Origin: Algimonas arctica
GTDB taxonomy: Bacteria; Pseudomonadota; Alphaproteobacteria; Caulobacterales; Maricaulaceae
Length of the DNA: 64,000 nucleotides
Assembly: GCF_014652695.1 (NCBI RefSeq)
Contig: NZ_BMZH01000002.1
Coordinates: 300,656 to 364,655, forward strand
Reading direction: 5' to 3'
Shown in pieces: positions 7,988 to 16,086 of this stretch. The position numbers were made by a program, and so were the translations under genes. A model generated the notes under the pieces. It did no database searches. It was not told the DNA's origin and worked only from the letters and a program-made list of their open reading frames with translations. How positions within the stretch are numbered: position 1 is the stretch's first letter; the number at the start of each line of letters is the position of its first letter.

Positions 7988-8452
7988 ATGGCCACTTTTC
8001 GCCGCATTGCGAGCCTTGCGCTCTGCACCACTGCCCTGATCAGCCTCTCCGCCTGCGGAACGCTCGGAATTGGCGGAAAATCTAAACAAGCGTCCTCCAC
8101 CAAAGGCGCGACAACGATTGCACCAACGAATGGCGTAAACAGCTTTCTCTGGCGTGCGACGCTTGAAACGCTCAACTTCCTGCCCCTTGACCAAGTCGAT
8201 CCCTATGGCGGCGTCATTATTACGGATTGGTTTGCCGATCCGGCGGCCCCTGATGAGCGTCTGCGCGCCACGGCTTATATTTTGGACCAGAACCTTCGTG
8301 CAGATGCGCTAAAAGTGAGCGTCTTCAAACAAATCCGCACCACAAGCGGATGGAATGATGCCCCCGTTGATGCCGATACAGCCCGTAAGTTGGAAAATGC
8401 AATCCTGACCCGCGCGCGTCAGCTTTACATTGCGACCGTTGATAACGCTTAA
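7988..8452 (+). CDS. DUF3576 domain lipoprotein
   Basis: A signal peptide ends in the lipobox LSAC (MATFRRIASLALCTTALISLSAC), so this is a predicted lipoprotein with Cys23 acylated. The mature part has the DUF3576 pattern: NSFLWRATLETLNFLPL, DPYGGVIITDWF and RATAYILDQNLRADALKVSVFKQ. The end is ARQLYIATVD. Its role is not established; these proteins are conserved single-copy envelope lipoproteins of alphaproteobacteria. The 154-residue length is usual. It is convergent with hemJ, with only three bases between the stop codons. Confidence 0.88.
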   Translation: MATFRRIASLALCTTALISLSACGTLGIGGKSKQASSTKGATTIAPTNGVNSFLWRATLETLNFLPLDQVDPYGGVIITDWFADPAAPDERLRATAYILDQNLRADALKVSVFKQIRTTSGWNDAPVDADTARKLENAILTRARQLYIATVDNA

Positions 8453-8455
8453 GCG

Positions 8456-8887
8456 TTAAAAGCCCGGTTTTACGATCGCCAGAATGACGATGGCGATCGT
8501 AACAAGCGCCGGAATCTCATTGATACGCCGGAAAAACTTTTCTGACCGTGGCCGCCCACCTGCCAGAAAGCCTTTGCGTGTTTTCGCCAGAAAGCCGTGA
8601 TAACCGATCAAGCCAAAGGCCAGAGCCACTTTAATCAAAAGCCAAATCGGCGGCGGCATATTATAGCCAAGCAATATCAAGCCGAGAAGAAACGCCACGA
8701 TCATTGCGGGATTCATAATGATCCGCAAAAGCTTGGCTTCAGCCTCTTCCATTCTATGCTCTAGCTCCCCGCCCGGTGTAGCAACAGAGTGATAGACAAA
8801 TAGGCGCGGCAAATAGAGCAGACCCGCCATCCAAAAAATGACGGCAATCAGGTGAAATGCTTTAATCCAAAGATAGGCGTTTGCCAT
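8456..8887 (-). CDS. hemJ: Protoporphyrinogen IX oxidase, HemJ type
   Basis: A 143-residue membrane protein with about four helices. It carries the HemJ N-terminal signature KAFHLIAVIFWMAGLLYLPR, whose histidine is functionally important in the family, and a later helix pair ending in a conserved KxxFR-type segment (SEKFFRRINEIPAL). It oxidises protoporphyrinogen IX to protoporphyrin IX, the penultimate heme step. It lies four bases downstream of hemE on the same strand, so the pair is very probably one heme operon transcribed away from the putative origin. Confidence 0.93.
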   Translation of the reverse strand: MANAYLWIKAFHLIAVIFWMAGLLYLPRLFVYHSVATPGGELEHRMEEAEAKLLRIIMNPAMIVAFLLGLILLGYNMPPPIWLLIKVALAFGLIGYHGFLAKTRKGFLAGGRPRSEKFFRRINEIPALVTIAIVILAIVKPGF

Positions 8888-8891
8888 GGGG

Positions 8892-9947
8892 TTAGCCTCT
8901 TAGCTCTGAGTAATCAAAATTACGGATCCGGTTGATCACCGCGTGGACATCATCAATTTGAACGTCCGGGGTTACCCCGTGACCCAGATTGAAAATATGC
9001 GGTCCATCCGCCCCGTCACGTAACACCTGATCCACGGCACGTAACAGAGGTCGGCCCCCCGTCCGCAGTGCCAACGGATCAAGATTGCCTTGCACGGCCA
9101 TACCGTCTGGGATCGTCGCCCTGAAATCGCCCAACGGAACATCTGTCCCGGCGGCAATGGCAGTGATCCCGGTTTCGTGGGCATAACGAATAGCATTTAA
9201 TCCGGCTCCGCGTGGGAAACCCATAATAGGAACCGTGATTCCGGCGGCCCGAACCTTGGTAATAATATCCGCTGTTGGGCGTAAAACGAGGCGATCAAAC
9301 AGGTCCGGCGATAGCCCTTCTGCCCAGCTCTCAAAAATTTTCAAGACATCTGCCCCTGCGCCGGCTTGTGCGATAAGATAATCGGCGGAGCTTTCGACGA
9401 GCGCGTGCATGAGGGCTGCCATGGCTTCGGGTTGCTCATAGGCGAAGCGCTTAGCCTGTTCCTTATTCGGGGTGCCCTTACCCTCGAGCATATAGGTCGC
9501 CACGGTCCACGGACCGCCACAAAAGCCGATTAGTGCTTTCGACGGATCAAGCTCTGCGCGGACCTTCGCCACTGTTTCGTAAACCTGTGACACCCGGTCA
9601 GCCGCTCCGCTTACGGTGAGCGCATCAATTCCAGCGGCATCAATCGGGTCCAATGTTGGACCGACGCCTTTGACGAATTCAACCTGACGTCCGAGACCAA
9701 TGGGGATCAACAGGATATCAGCAAACAAGATAGCTGCGTCCATATCGTATCGACGAACCGGTTGAAGTGTGACCTCTGCGGCTTTGTCCGGGGAGAAACA
9801 GAAATCTATGAAATCATGGGCGGTCGCCCTGATTTCCATATATTCCGGCAAATGGCGTCCCGCTTGGCGCATAAACCAAATCGGCACGCTTTCGACGCGT
9901 TCGCCCCGTAGAGCACGAAGGATAGGGTTGTTGAGATCAGTTTTCAT
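8892..9947 (-). CDS. hemE: Uroporphyrinogen decarboxylase
   Basis: Decarboxylates uroporphyrinogen III to coproporphyrinogen III. Visible motifs are PIWFMRQAGRHLPEY with the substrate-binding Arg pair, AILFADILLIP with the catalytic Asp, GFCGGPWTVATYMLEG, and the C-terminal FNLGHGVTPD. From ATG 9947 it is 351 residues, the normal size; a longer frame reaching 10085 runs into non-coding origin DNA and is rejected. hemE borders the chromosome origin in Caulobacter and many other alphaproteobacteria, and the divergent neighbour here is ppsR, as expected. Confidence 0.96.
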   Translation of the reverse strand: MKTDLNNPILRALRGERVESVPIWFMRQAGRHLPEYMEIRATAHDFIDFCFSPDKAAEVTLQPVRRYDMDAAILFADILLIPIGLGRQVEFVKGVGPTLDPIDAAGIDALTVSGAADRVSQVYETVAKVRAELDPSKALIGFCGGPWTVATYMLEGKGTPNKEQAKRFAYEQPEAMAALMHALVESSADYLIAQAGAGADVLKIFESWAEGLSPDLFDRLVLRPTADIITKVRAAGITVPIMGFPRGAGLNAIRYAHETGITAIAAGTDVPLGDFRATIPDGMAVQGNLDPLALRTGGRPLLRAVDQVLRDGADGPHIFNLGHGVTPDVQIDDVHAVINRIRNFDYSELRG

Positions 9948-10401
9948 CTTGGTGAACCTACTAACCGAAATATCCTTGTCACGTCCCCTCTCTTTCAAAC
10001 TTATTTTTAATATAGAGGAAGTAGTAGAGCCTGTGAATTTGGGGATGATCTTAAGGTTTTGGTAAGAGGTGTTAACGGAGCTCAATAATTCTGTGGATTT
10101 AGAAATCTTTTGTTATCCATTCCACAGACTGGGTGTATCATGACGAAACAGTTGATGGCACTTAACTATCAGGCTTGGGAGTAATTTGGGGATAAATGAG
10201 TCCAGCTTCGATCTATCCCCATAGTTCACGGGATTACGAGTTAACCTTTGGGCCCCGTGAATGAAATTGGGAGTCGTTTCGATTCCGTGCCCGATTCGAG
10301 TCCTCCGCCTGTGGAAGTCTATTCGACTTGTGGACAGAGATGGACAAGTGGGGCTAGAACAACGCTGACTTCTGAATGAAAGACGTGTCAAAATTTTAAA
10401 C
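9948..10401. other. Probable chromosomal replication origin (oriC)
   Basis: A 454-base non-coding gap between divergent hemE and ppsR (RP001/DUF299), the same position as Caulobacter Cori. Degenerate DnaA-box-like 9-mers are visible: TGTGGATTT at 10092-10100, TTATCCATT at 10113-10121, TGGGGATAA at 10187-10195 (8 of 9), CTATCCCCA at 10213-10221 and TGTGGACAG at 10329-10337. AATTTGGGGAT is repeated at 10036-10046 and 10183-10193. An AT-rich segment lies around 10000-10015. TTAA-N7-GTAA at 10051-10065 is a near-CtrA site. Five GANTC sites fall within 10198-10302. No perfect TTATCCACA is present, so the assignment rests mainly on synteny. Confidence 0.75.
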
Positions 10402-11274
10402 ATGCCCGAGCGAAATCTCAATATTTCGACATGTTTCCATGTCCATCTTGTCAGTGATTCGACAGGTGAGACGCTCGTGGGGATGATGAAAGCGTCGACG
10501 GCGCAATTCCGCAGCGCCACGGCGCTTGAGCATTTGCATGCTTTGGTTCGGTCCGATTCTCAGATGGAACGGACTTTACTCATGATTGAAAACAAACCTG
10601 GCGTTGTTTTATATACGCTGGTTGATCCTGAAAAACGCAAACGTCTGGAAGAGTTTTGCACTAATCTTCATATTCCGCATGTCTCTATTCTGGATTCTAC
10701 TCTGGCTATGATGGGGCGCTATCTCGGGGTTACGACGACGGCGGAGGTGGGTGCACAGCGGACTTTGGATGCGGCCTATTATAATCGGATTAGTGCGCTT
10801 GATTTTGCCATGGTCCATGATGACGGGCAGCATATGGAAGGATTGGTCGATGCGGATATTGTTCTTCTCGGGATATCTCGCACTTCGAAAACGCCAACTT
10901 CCATCTATCTTGCGAACCGGGGCTATAAAACGGGCAATATTCCTTTGGTCCCTGTTGCGCCAAACGGTATCCAACTTCCGCCCATTATTGATCAGTTAAA
11001 ACTCCCTTTAGTGATTGGTTTGGTGGCGTCTCCGGACCGAATTGTTGAAATCCGGACCAATCGGTTGAAAGGTCTCTCCGCAACAGGGCGGTCTAACTAT
11101 ACGGATCAAACCTCCGTTCGGGATGAAGTACGCGATGCGAAACGCCTTTTCTCTCGCCGCGGTTTTCCGATCATTGATGTTTCTCGTCGGTCCATTGAAG
11201 AGACGGCCGCGCAGATCATCAATCTCTATAAACTTCACCGCCCTGAACAGGCGCTAAAGAGAGCGATGCAATGA
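10402..11274 (+). CDS. ppsR: Pyruvate, phosphate dikinase regulatory protein (DUF299)
   Basis: A bifunctional serine/threonine kinase and pyrophosphorylase family that regulates PPDK or PEP synthase. Motifs are the N-terminal HLVSDSTGETL, the P-loop-like GISRTSKTPTSIYLANRG, and the C-terminal RDEVRDAKRLF with FPIIDVSRRSIEETAAQII. At 290 residues it is full length. It corresponds to RP001, the first gene to one side of the Caulobacter origin. Its TGA overlaps the maf ATG (ATGA), starting an operon of ppsR, maf, aroE and coaE. No PPDK gene is in the window, so which target it controls is unknown. Confidence 0.93.
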   Translation: MPERNLNISTCFHVHLVSDSTGETLVGMMKASTAQFRSATALEHLHALVRSDSQMERTLLMIENKPGVVLYTLVDPEKRKRLEEFCTNLHIPHVSILDSTLAMMGRYLGVTTTAEVGAQRTLDAAYYNRISALDFAMVHDDGQHMEGLVDADIVLLGISRTSKTPTSIYLANRGYKTGNIPLVPVAPNGIQLPPIIDQLKLPLVIGLVASPDRIVEIRTNRLKGLSATGRSNYTDQTSVRDEVRDAKRLFSRRGFPIIDVSRRSIEETAAQIINLYKLHRPEQALKRAMQ

Positions 11275-11864
11275 GCCGCCTTATTTTGGCCTCGGGTTCC
11301 GCTATTCGTCGTGAGATTATGACCGGTGCCGGTCTTGATTTTGAGGTTATTGTCAAACCTGTTGATGAATCGGCGATTAAAACCGCGATGTTGAATGACG
11401 GCGCGCGACCGCGCGATATTGCCGACGCGCTTGCTGAAGCTAAAGCCTTGCGGGTCTCGCGTCTTGAAGAGGGTCTTGTGATTGGGGCTGATCAAGTCAT
11501 GGTTATGCAGGGCGATCTTTTTGACAAGCCGACATCATTGGATGAAGCCCGTGAACGGCTAAAGAGAATGCGCGGACAGCGCCATGAACTCATCGGATCG
11601 GTTGTTGTCGCCAGCGGCGGGATTCCGGTCTGGCGCTATGTTTCTGAGACTAAGCTGTGGATGCGTGACTTCTCTGACGCGTTTCTGGATGAATATTTAT
11701 CGGGTGAGGGTGATCTTGTGACAAAAAGTGTCGGGGCTTATCGGTTTGAAGGCCCAGGATCACAATTGTTTTCCAGAGTTGAGGGCGACTTTTTCTCGAT
11801 CTTAGGGCTCAGCCTGTTGCCGTTGTTGCAATATTTACGGGATTGCGGGGCAATTGCGTCGTGA
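11271..11864 (+). CDS. maf: Maf family nucleotide pyrophosphatase
   Basis: House-cleaning pyrophosphatase for modified or non-canonical NTPs. It shows the N-terminal Maf signature LILASGSAIRREIM, then VIGADQVMVMQGDLFDKP, LKRMRGQRHELIGSVVV, and the C-terminal SVGAYRFEGPGSQLFSRVEGDFFSI, all conserved in the family. Length is 197 residues. Overlaps ppsR by four bases and the GTG start of aroE by four bases, so translational coupling is likely. The substrate class (dTTP/UTP-like or m7GTP-like) cannot be separated with confidence by eye. Confidence 0.93.
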   Translation: MSRLILASGSAIRREIMTGAGLDFEVIVKPVDESAIKTAMLNDGARPRDIADALAEAKALRVSRLEEGLVIGADQVMVMQGDLFDKPTSLDEARERLKRMRGQRHELIGSVVVASGGIPVWRYVSETKLWMRDFSDAFLDEYLSGEGDLVTKSVGAYRFEGPGSQLFSRVEGDFFSILGLSLLPLLQYLRDCGAIAS

Positions 11865-12712
11865 CGGCTCCATTGACGAAATTAGCGGGCGTGTGCGGGT
11901 GGCCGATCCATCATAGCCTCTCGCCCGTTTTGCATAATCATTGGTTGCGTGAATCTGGTGTCCGAGGGGCTTATGTCCCGTTTATGGTCAAACCGTGGGA
12001 GGCTGAGCAGGCATTCTCTTCTTTGAAAAAAACAACGATTTCAGGGGTTAACGTTACGCTTCCGCTAAAAACTGCGGCCTTTAAAGCGGCGGATGAGACC
12101 ACAGATGACGCGGATCGAATTGGGGCTGCCAATTGCCTATATGTTCGGCGCGGAAAACTCATTGCGCATAATACGGATTTAGAAGGGTTTTCCGGACCCT
12201 TGCGGCAACTACGGAATCAGACAGATTTTAAATCTATGACCGCTTTGGTTGTCGGTGCGGGCGGGGCTGCGCGGGCTGTCATCGCGGCCTTAATCGGAAT
12301 GGGTCTGCCGGAAATTATTCTTGTAAACCGCACGGACCACAAAGCGGAAAGATTGGTGTCGCAAGTGGGTCTACCGTCATTTTATGCGCTGCCCTGGGCC
12401 AATCGTAAACTCGCGGTCAAACGCGCGGGGTTGATCATTAATGCCAGTGCTGCCGGGATGAGCGGCCATCCCGCCTTGGACATGTCCCTCAAAGACGCCC
12501 CTAAAACGACGCTGATCTATGATTTGATTTATACGCCGGAAGTGACCCCGCTAATAGCGGAGGCGAATGCCAGAGGTTTAGAAACGCTCGGCGGTCTCAA
12601 TATGTTGATTGCGCAAGCGCGCCCTTCATTTCAGCTTTTTTACGGTGAACTGGCGCCGAGTTCTGATCCGAGCGATATTTTACGGCGGGCGCTCCTGACG
12701 GGACAGCGTTGA
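11861..12712 (+). CDS. aroE: Shikimate dehydrogenase
   Basis: Reduces 3-dehydroshikimate with NADPH in aromatic amino-acid synthesis. Motifs are GWPIHHSLSPVLHNHWL (shikimate binding), SGVNVTLPLKTAA with the catalytic Lys, GAANCLY, AHNTDLEGF with the catalytic Asp, the nucleotide loop VVGAGGAARAVIAAL, and the C-terminal LGGLNMLIAQARPSFQLF. I chose GTG at 11861, which overlaps the maf stop as GTGA; a TTG at 11843 would add six residues. Length is 283. The next gene, coaE, starts at the last base of the aroE stop codon. Confidence 0.95.
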   Translation: MTAPLTKLAGVCGWPIHHSLSPVLHNHWLRESGVRGAYVPFMVKPWEAEQAFSSLKKTTISGVNVTLPLKTAAFKAADETTDDADRIGAANCLYVRRGKLIAHNTDLEGFSGPLRQLRNQTDFKSMTALVVGAGGAARAVIAALIGMGLPEIILVNRTDHKAERLVSQVGLPSFYALPWANRKLAVKRAGLIINASAAGMSGHPALDMSLKDAPKTTLIYDLIYTPEVTPLIAEANARGLETLGGLNMLIAQARPSFQLFYGELAPSSDPSDILRRALLTGQR

Positions 12713-13305
12713 TGAAGATTATTGGTCTGACCGGATCTATCGGCATGGGGAAATCGACGACGGCTGGGATGTTCGAGTCCCTCGGCGTGCCGGTTTTTGA
12801 TGCGGATGCCGCTGTTCATACGCTCTATGCACCTGGGGGTCAGGCTGTACCGCTAATTCGGGCCGTTTTTCCGGACGCTATTGGTATCGACGGAGGGGTC
12901 AATCGCAAACGTTTGGGGGAGCATATGCGCGCCGACCCGCTTAACCTCGATGTTTTGAGCAGTTTTGTACATCCTTGGGTCGGGGACATGCGTGCCGATT
13001 TTATCGCCCAAGCTATCACCGAACAAGCTGATGCTGTTGTGTTTGATATCCCTCTTTTGTTTGAAACGGGCGGGGATTCCAAGGTGGATGTGACCGTCGT
13101 GGTGACAGCTCCGCCCGATATTCAACGTCAACGCGTGTTGGCGCGGCCGGGCATGACGGTTGATTTGTTTGAGAGCTTGTTAGTGCGACAAATGCCAGAT
13201 GCAGAGAAGCGCAAACGCGCTGATTTTATCATTTCGACGGCTGAGGGGCTGGAGGCGACACAGGCTCGGGTAAAAGAGGTGCTGGCAGAAATAATGGCGC
13301 GTTAA
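12712..13305 (+). CDS. coaE: Dephospho-CoA kinase
   Basis: Last step of coenzyme A synthesis: phosphorylation of dephospho-CoA. The P-loop GLTGSIGMGKST is at residues 5-16. DADAAVHTLY and VFDIPLLFETG follow, the latter being the CoaE substrate-lid signature, and then the adenine-side region QRVLARPGMT. Length is 197 residues. Its ATG at 12712 overlaps the aroE TGA by one base (TGATG), so it completes the ppsR-maf-aroE-coaE operon. dnaQ follows after 73 bases and may have its own promoter. Confidence 0.95.
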   Translation: MKIIGLTGSIGMGKSTTAGMFESLGVPVFDADAAVHTLYAPGGQAVPLIRAVFPDAIGIDGGVNRKRLGEHMRADPLNLDVLSSFVHPWVGDMRADFIAQAITEQADAVVFDIPLLFETGGDSKVDVTVVVTAPPDIQRQRVLARPGMTVDLFESLLVRQMPDAEKRKRADFIISTAEGLEATQARVKEVLAEIMAR

Positions 13306-13378
13306 TCCGTCCACAGTGGGTCACGATGATGCCGGGATCAACACTGGCATTCGGACGCGATATCAGTAGGATTCCGAC

Positions 13379-14098
13379 ATGGCAGGTCTTCGAGAAATTG
13401 TTTTCGATACGGAAACCACGGGCTTTGACAGTCAGGGGGCGGATCGGATCACCGAGATTGGCTGTATTGAGCTGATCGATTGGTTACCAACGGGTGAGCA
13501 ATTTCATGCCTATGTTGACCCTGAACGCGATGTCCCCGAAAAAGTTGTTCAAATTACCGGTTTGACGACGGGTTTCCTCCGCGGAAAGCCTAAGTTCTCC
13601 GAGCGGGCAGACGCTTTTTTGGAATTTGTGGGTGATTCCCCTCTTGTCGCGCACAATGCCAAGTTTGACATGGGTTTCATCAATGCGGAGCTTCGCCGTA
13701 TGGGTAGAGACGAGATACCGGATCACCGTTTTATTGACACATTGGCAATGGCGAATGCGGCCTTTCCGGGAAGCCCGGCGTCGCTGGATGCGCTGTGTAA
13801 ACGTTTCGATATAAGCCTGTCCGCACGGGATAAACACGGTGCGATTATTGACTCGGAGCTGCTCGCGCGCGTTTATCTTGAATTACGCGGGGGCCGGGAA
13901 CGGACCTTTGGCTTTGAACCTGAAGGCGACGCCCCGCAGAGTAGGTCATCAAAGCAAGCCGACGCCAAATTACGCCCGAACCCTCTACCGTCCCGCTTAT
14001 CAGATCAGGAGAAAACTGCGCATGCTGCTTTTCTCAAACAGATGGGCGGATCAGATATATGGGAGCGCGTTTTTAGGCGGATGGAAGGCCTGCGCTAA
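13379..14098 (+). CDS. dnaQ: DNA polymerase III epsilon subunit (3'-5' proofreading exonuclease)
   Basis: DEDDh-type exonuclease: ExoI motif FDTETTGFD (Asp and Glu ligands near residue 10), ExoII HNAKFDMGFINAEL, and ExoIII DKHGAIIDSELLARVYLEL with the catalytic His and Asp. A C-terminal tail of about 60 residues, GGRERTFGFEPEGD onward, should bind the alpha subunit. The epsilon subunit provides proofreading in the replicative polymerase. The 239-residue length is typical. This gene closes the ppsR-to-dnaQ block found next to the origin in Caulobacter relatives and is convergent with parB. Confidence 0.95.
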   Translation: MAGLREIVFDTETTGFDSQGADRITEIGCIELIDWLPTGEQFHAYVDPERDVPEKVVQITGLTTGFLRGKPKFSERADAFLEFVGDSPLVAHNAKFDMGFINAELRRMGRDEIPDHRFIDTLAMANAAFPGSPASLDALCKRFDISLSARDKHGAIIDSELLARVYLELRGGRERTFGFEPEGDAPQSRSSKQADAKLRPNPLPSRLSDQEKTAHAAFLKQMGGSDIWERVFRRMEGLR

Positions 14099-14111
14099 CT
14101 TCTGGTAGAGC

Positions 14112-15107
14112 CTAAGATGAGAGCAATCCCATCCGCGCGAGAAGCGCTTCCATGTGATCTAAGTCTTTGTATTTCAATCGAATTTCACCACCTCGAGCAC
14201 CGTGTCGTATATCGGCGGCATAGCCGATTGTGTCTCGTATCCGTTGTTCTAGAGCCTTAATATCAGCGGGTTTTCCGGGTTTGTGCGCATTGGGGTTACG
14301 GGCCGATTTATCATCACGGACCCAGCTTTCCGCCTGACGCACAGTCCAATCATTCTTGATGATGGCTTCTGCCAGCGCGTCTGGATCGGTTGCGACCAAT
14401 AGAGCCCGCGCGTGCCCCGCCGTGATTTTACCGCCCATTAATAACTCACGTCCGCGCTCGGTAAGTCCGGTCAGGCGTACGGTATTGGCGACATGGACCC
14501 GACTTTTCCCGATTGAGGTGGCGATGTCGGCCTGTGTGCGTCCGAACTCTTTGATTAGCCGTTCATAGGCGAGGGCTTCTTCCAGGGGGTTGAGATCGGC
14601 GCGTTGCACATTCTCAATGACACCAATTTCGAGTACATCCCGATCTGATAAATCGCGGATGATGATGGGGATTGATGTCAAACCCGCTTTAATCGCGGCG
14701 CGCCAACGACGTTCACCGGCCACAATCTGAAAATCAGCGCCGTCTTGCGCGGACTGGCTGTCAATTTTACGCACGAGGATGGGCTGTAAGACGCCCGTTT
14801 GTTGGATTGAGGCAATCAAATCGTCGAGTTTGTCTCGCTCAAACACTTTACGCGGTTGGGCCGAATTACGCATCAGGCGGGAGATGGCGACATTCTGTAC
14901 GCTGGGTTGTTGGCGCGGGGAGTCCGGGTCTTTGGGCGCATCAACAAGATTTGAAACGCTGTCTGGAACGGCCGATTTTGTTTCTAGCGACGTCTTGGCG
15001 TCGCTGATGGTTCCGTCGGTTTTAATTGGGCTGTCCGCGTCATTCAATCCAGCGTCATTCATTAACGCTGAGAGGCCACGGCCCAATCCTTTTTTACGTC
15101 CAGACAT
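14112..15107 (-). CDS. parB: Chromosome partitioning protein ParB
   Basis: CTP-dependent DNA clamp that loads at parS. The N-terminus KKGLGRGLSALMND is the ParA-interacting segment. The ParB/Srx domain includes IVAGERRWRAAIKAG, the arginine-rich CTP and DNA patch. A helix-turn-helix region follows (RTQADIATSIGKSRVHVANTVRL and ITAGHARALL), then a short linker and a C-terminal dimerisation domain. Length is 331 residues. It lies 24 bases downstream of parA. Three perfect copies and one near-perfect copy of its expected target TGTTTCACGTGAAACA lie 1-2 kb away. Confidence 0.96.
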   Translation of the reverse strand: MSGRKKGLGRGLSALMNDAGLNDADSPIKTDGTISDAKTSLETKSAVPDSVSNLVDAPKDPDSPRQQPSVQNVAISRLMRNSAQPRKVFERDKLDDLIASIQQTGVLQPILVRKIDSQSAQDGADFQIVAGERRWRAAIKAGLTSIPIIIRDLSDRDVLEIGVIENVQRADLNPLEEALAYERLIKEFGRTQADIATSIGKSRVHVANTVRLTGLTERGRELLMGGKITAGHARALLVATDPDALAEAIIKNDWTVRQAESWVRDDKSARNPNAHKPGKPADIKALEQRIRDTIGYAADIRHGARGGEIRLKYKDLDHMEALLARMGLLSS

Positions 15108-15131
15108 TATATAACCTTCTGATATATATAA

Positions 15132-15914
15132 TTAATTCTTACGTTCTGCGTGTTTACGCAGGATTTCACGGGCGAGACGGCGATAGGCTTTTGCGCCTTG
15201 GCTGGCAGGCTCATAGGTCGTGACAGGCTCGGCAAAACTGGGCGCTTCGGCGATCCTGACATTGCGTGGAATCACCGTTTCAAACACGGCGCGTCCAAGA
15301 TGGCTTCGGACATCATCGGCCACCTGCGCAGAGAGACGATTGCGCTTATCAAACATTGTCAAGACGACGCCGTCGATGGCCAATTTTGGATTGATGCTAA
15401 CCTTGGCCATTTCCACAGTTTTGAGTAGTTGTGACAGGCCTTCAAGGGCAAAAAACTCGCATTGCAAGGGGACGATGATAGACCGCGCGGCGGCTAAAGC
15501 ATTGAGAGTCAATAGATTTAGCGCGGGTGGGCAGTCGATCAGGACGTAATCAAACCCCATCTCTGCTTCATCGAGCTTTTGCGAAAGAATACGCGTTCGG
15601 CCTTCTGTTGTTCCGATTTCCATCTCTGCGGCGGATAAGTCTTGATGGCTTGGGAGGATGTAGAGGCCGCGTACGCGGGTCGGGCGGATGGCGTCATCCA
15701 ATGGCAAATCTTCCGTCATCACATGATAGGTCGATTTAGAGCGATCATCACGCGGGACCCCCAAACCTGTTGAGGCGTTGCCTTGCGGGTCCATATCGAT
15801 GAGCAGGACGCGTTGTTCCAACTCGGCCAGAGAGGCGGCAAGATTAATCGCGGTCGTCGTTTTGCCAACGCCGCCCTTCTGATTAACGATCGCCATGATG
15901 CGTTTAGGTGTCAC
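15132..15914 (-). CDS. parA: Chromosome partitioning ATPase ParA
   Basis: Deviant Walker A ATPase of the ParA/Soj family: KGGVGKTTTAINLAASL, then VLLIDMDPQGNASTGLG (Walker A'/switch I), VLIDCPPALNLLTLNAL (Walker B), and VVLTMFDKRNRLS. Together with ParB and parS it segregates origins. The start is best placed at GTG 15914 because an AAGGA sits eight bases upstream; GTG 15938 and ATG 15896 are alternatives. From 15914 it is 260 residues. It is the first gene of a parA-parB transcription unit, preceded by a spacer with two parS sites. Confidence 0.95.
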   Translation of the reverse strand: MTPKRIMAIVNQKGGVGKTTTAINLAASLAELEQRVLLIDMDPQGNASTGLGVPRDDRSKSTYHVMTEDLPLDDAIRPTRVRGLYILPSHQDLSAAEMEIGTTEGRTRILSQKLDEAEMGFDYVLIDCPPALNLLTLNALAAARSIIVPLQCEFFALEGLSQLLKTVEMAKVSINPKLAIDGVVLTMFDKRNRLSAQVADDVRSHLGRAVFETVIPRNVRIAEAPSFAEPVTTYEPASQGAKAYRRLAREILRKHAERKN

Positions 15915-16040
15915 AATGGCTGTCCTTAATGGCGTCACGACGGGGAAAACCTAGGGGCAGGAGCCCGAATCGTCTCGGATTTAATGCGCCTAAGCGTGGG
16001 CTCTGTCTATTGGACCAGATCGAATAGCGCTGAAAGACTG

Positions 16041-16056
16041 TGTTTCATGTGAAACA
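16041..16056. promoter_or_regulatory. parS: parS-like site 1 (15 of 16 bases)
   Basis: TGTTTCATGTGAAACA differs from the universal parS palindrome TGTTTCACGTGAAACA at one central base. It lies in the parA-rsmG spacer, 14 bases from a perfect copy. A single substitution at the centre may weaken ParB loading; it could instead be a secondary site. Confidence 0.8.
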
Positions 16057-16069
16057 TCGCGTGAGTTTA

Positions 16070-16085
16070 TGTTTCACGTGAAACA
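16070..16085. promoter_or_regulatory. parS: parS site 2 (perfect)
   Basis: Exact TGTTTCACGTGAAACA palindrome in the spacer between parA and rsmG. It ends one base before the rsmG stop codon region at 16087. A perfect 16-bp match beside parAB is essentially diagnostic of a ParB loading site. Confidence 0.95.
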
Positions 16086-16086
16086 T

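Noticed and set aside
10271-10310. Possible tRNA 3' end in the origin gap because of GATTCGAGTCC.
   Set aside because: No pairing T-arm stem or acceptor stem could be drawn around the loop; the segment is better read as a GANTC cluster.
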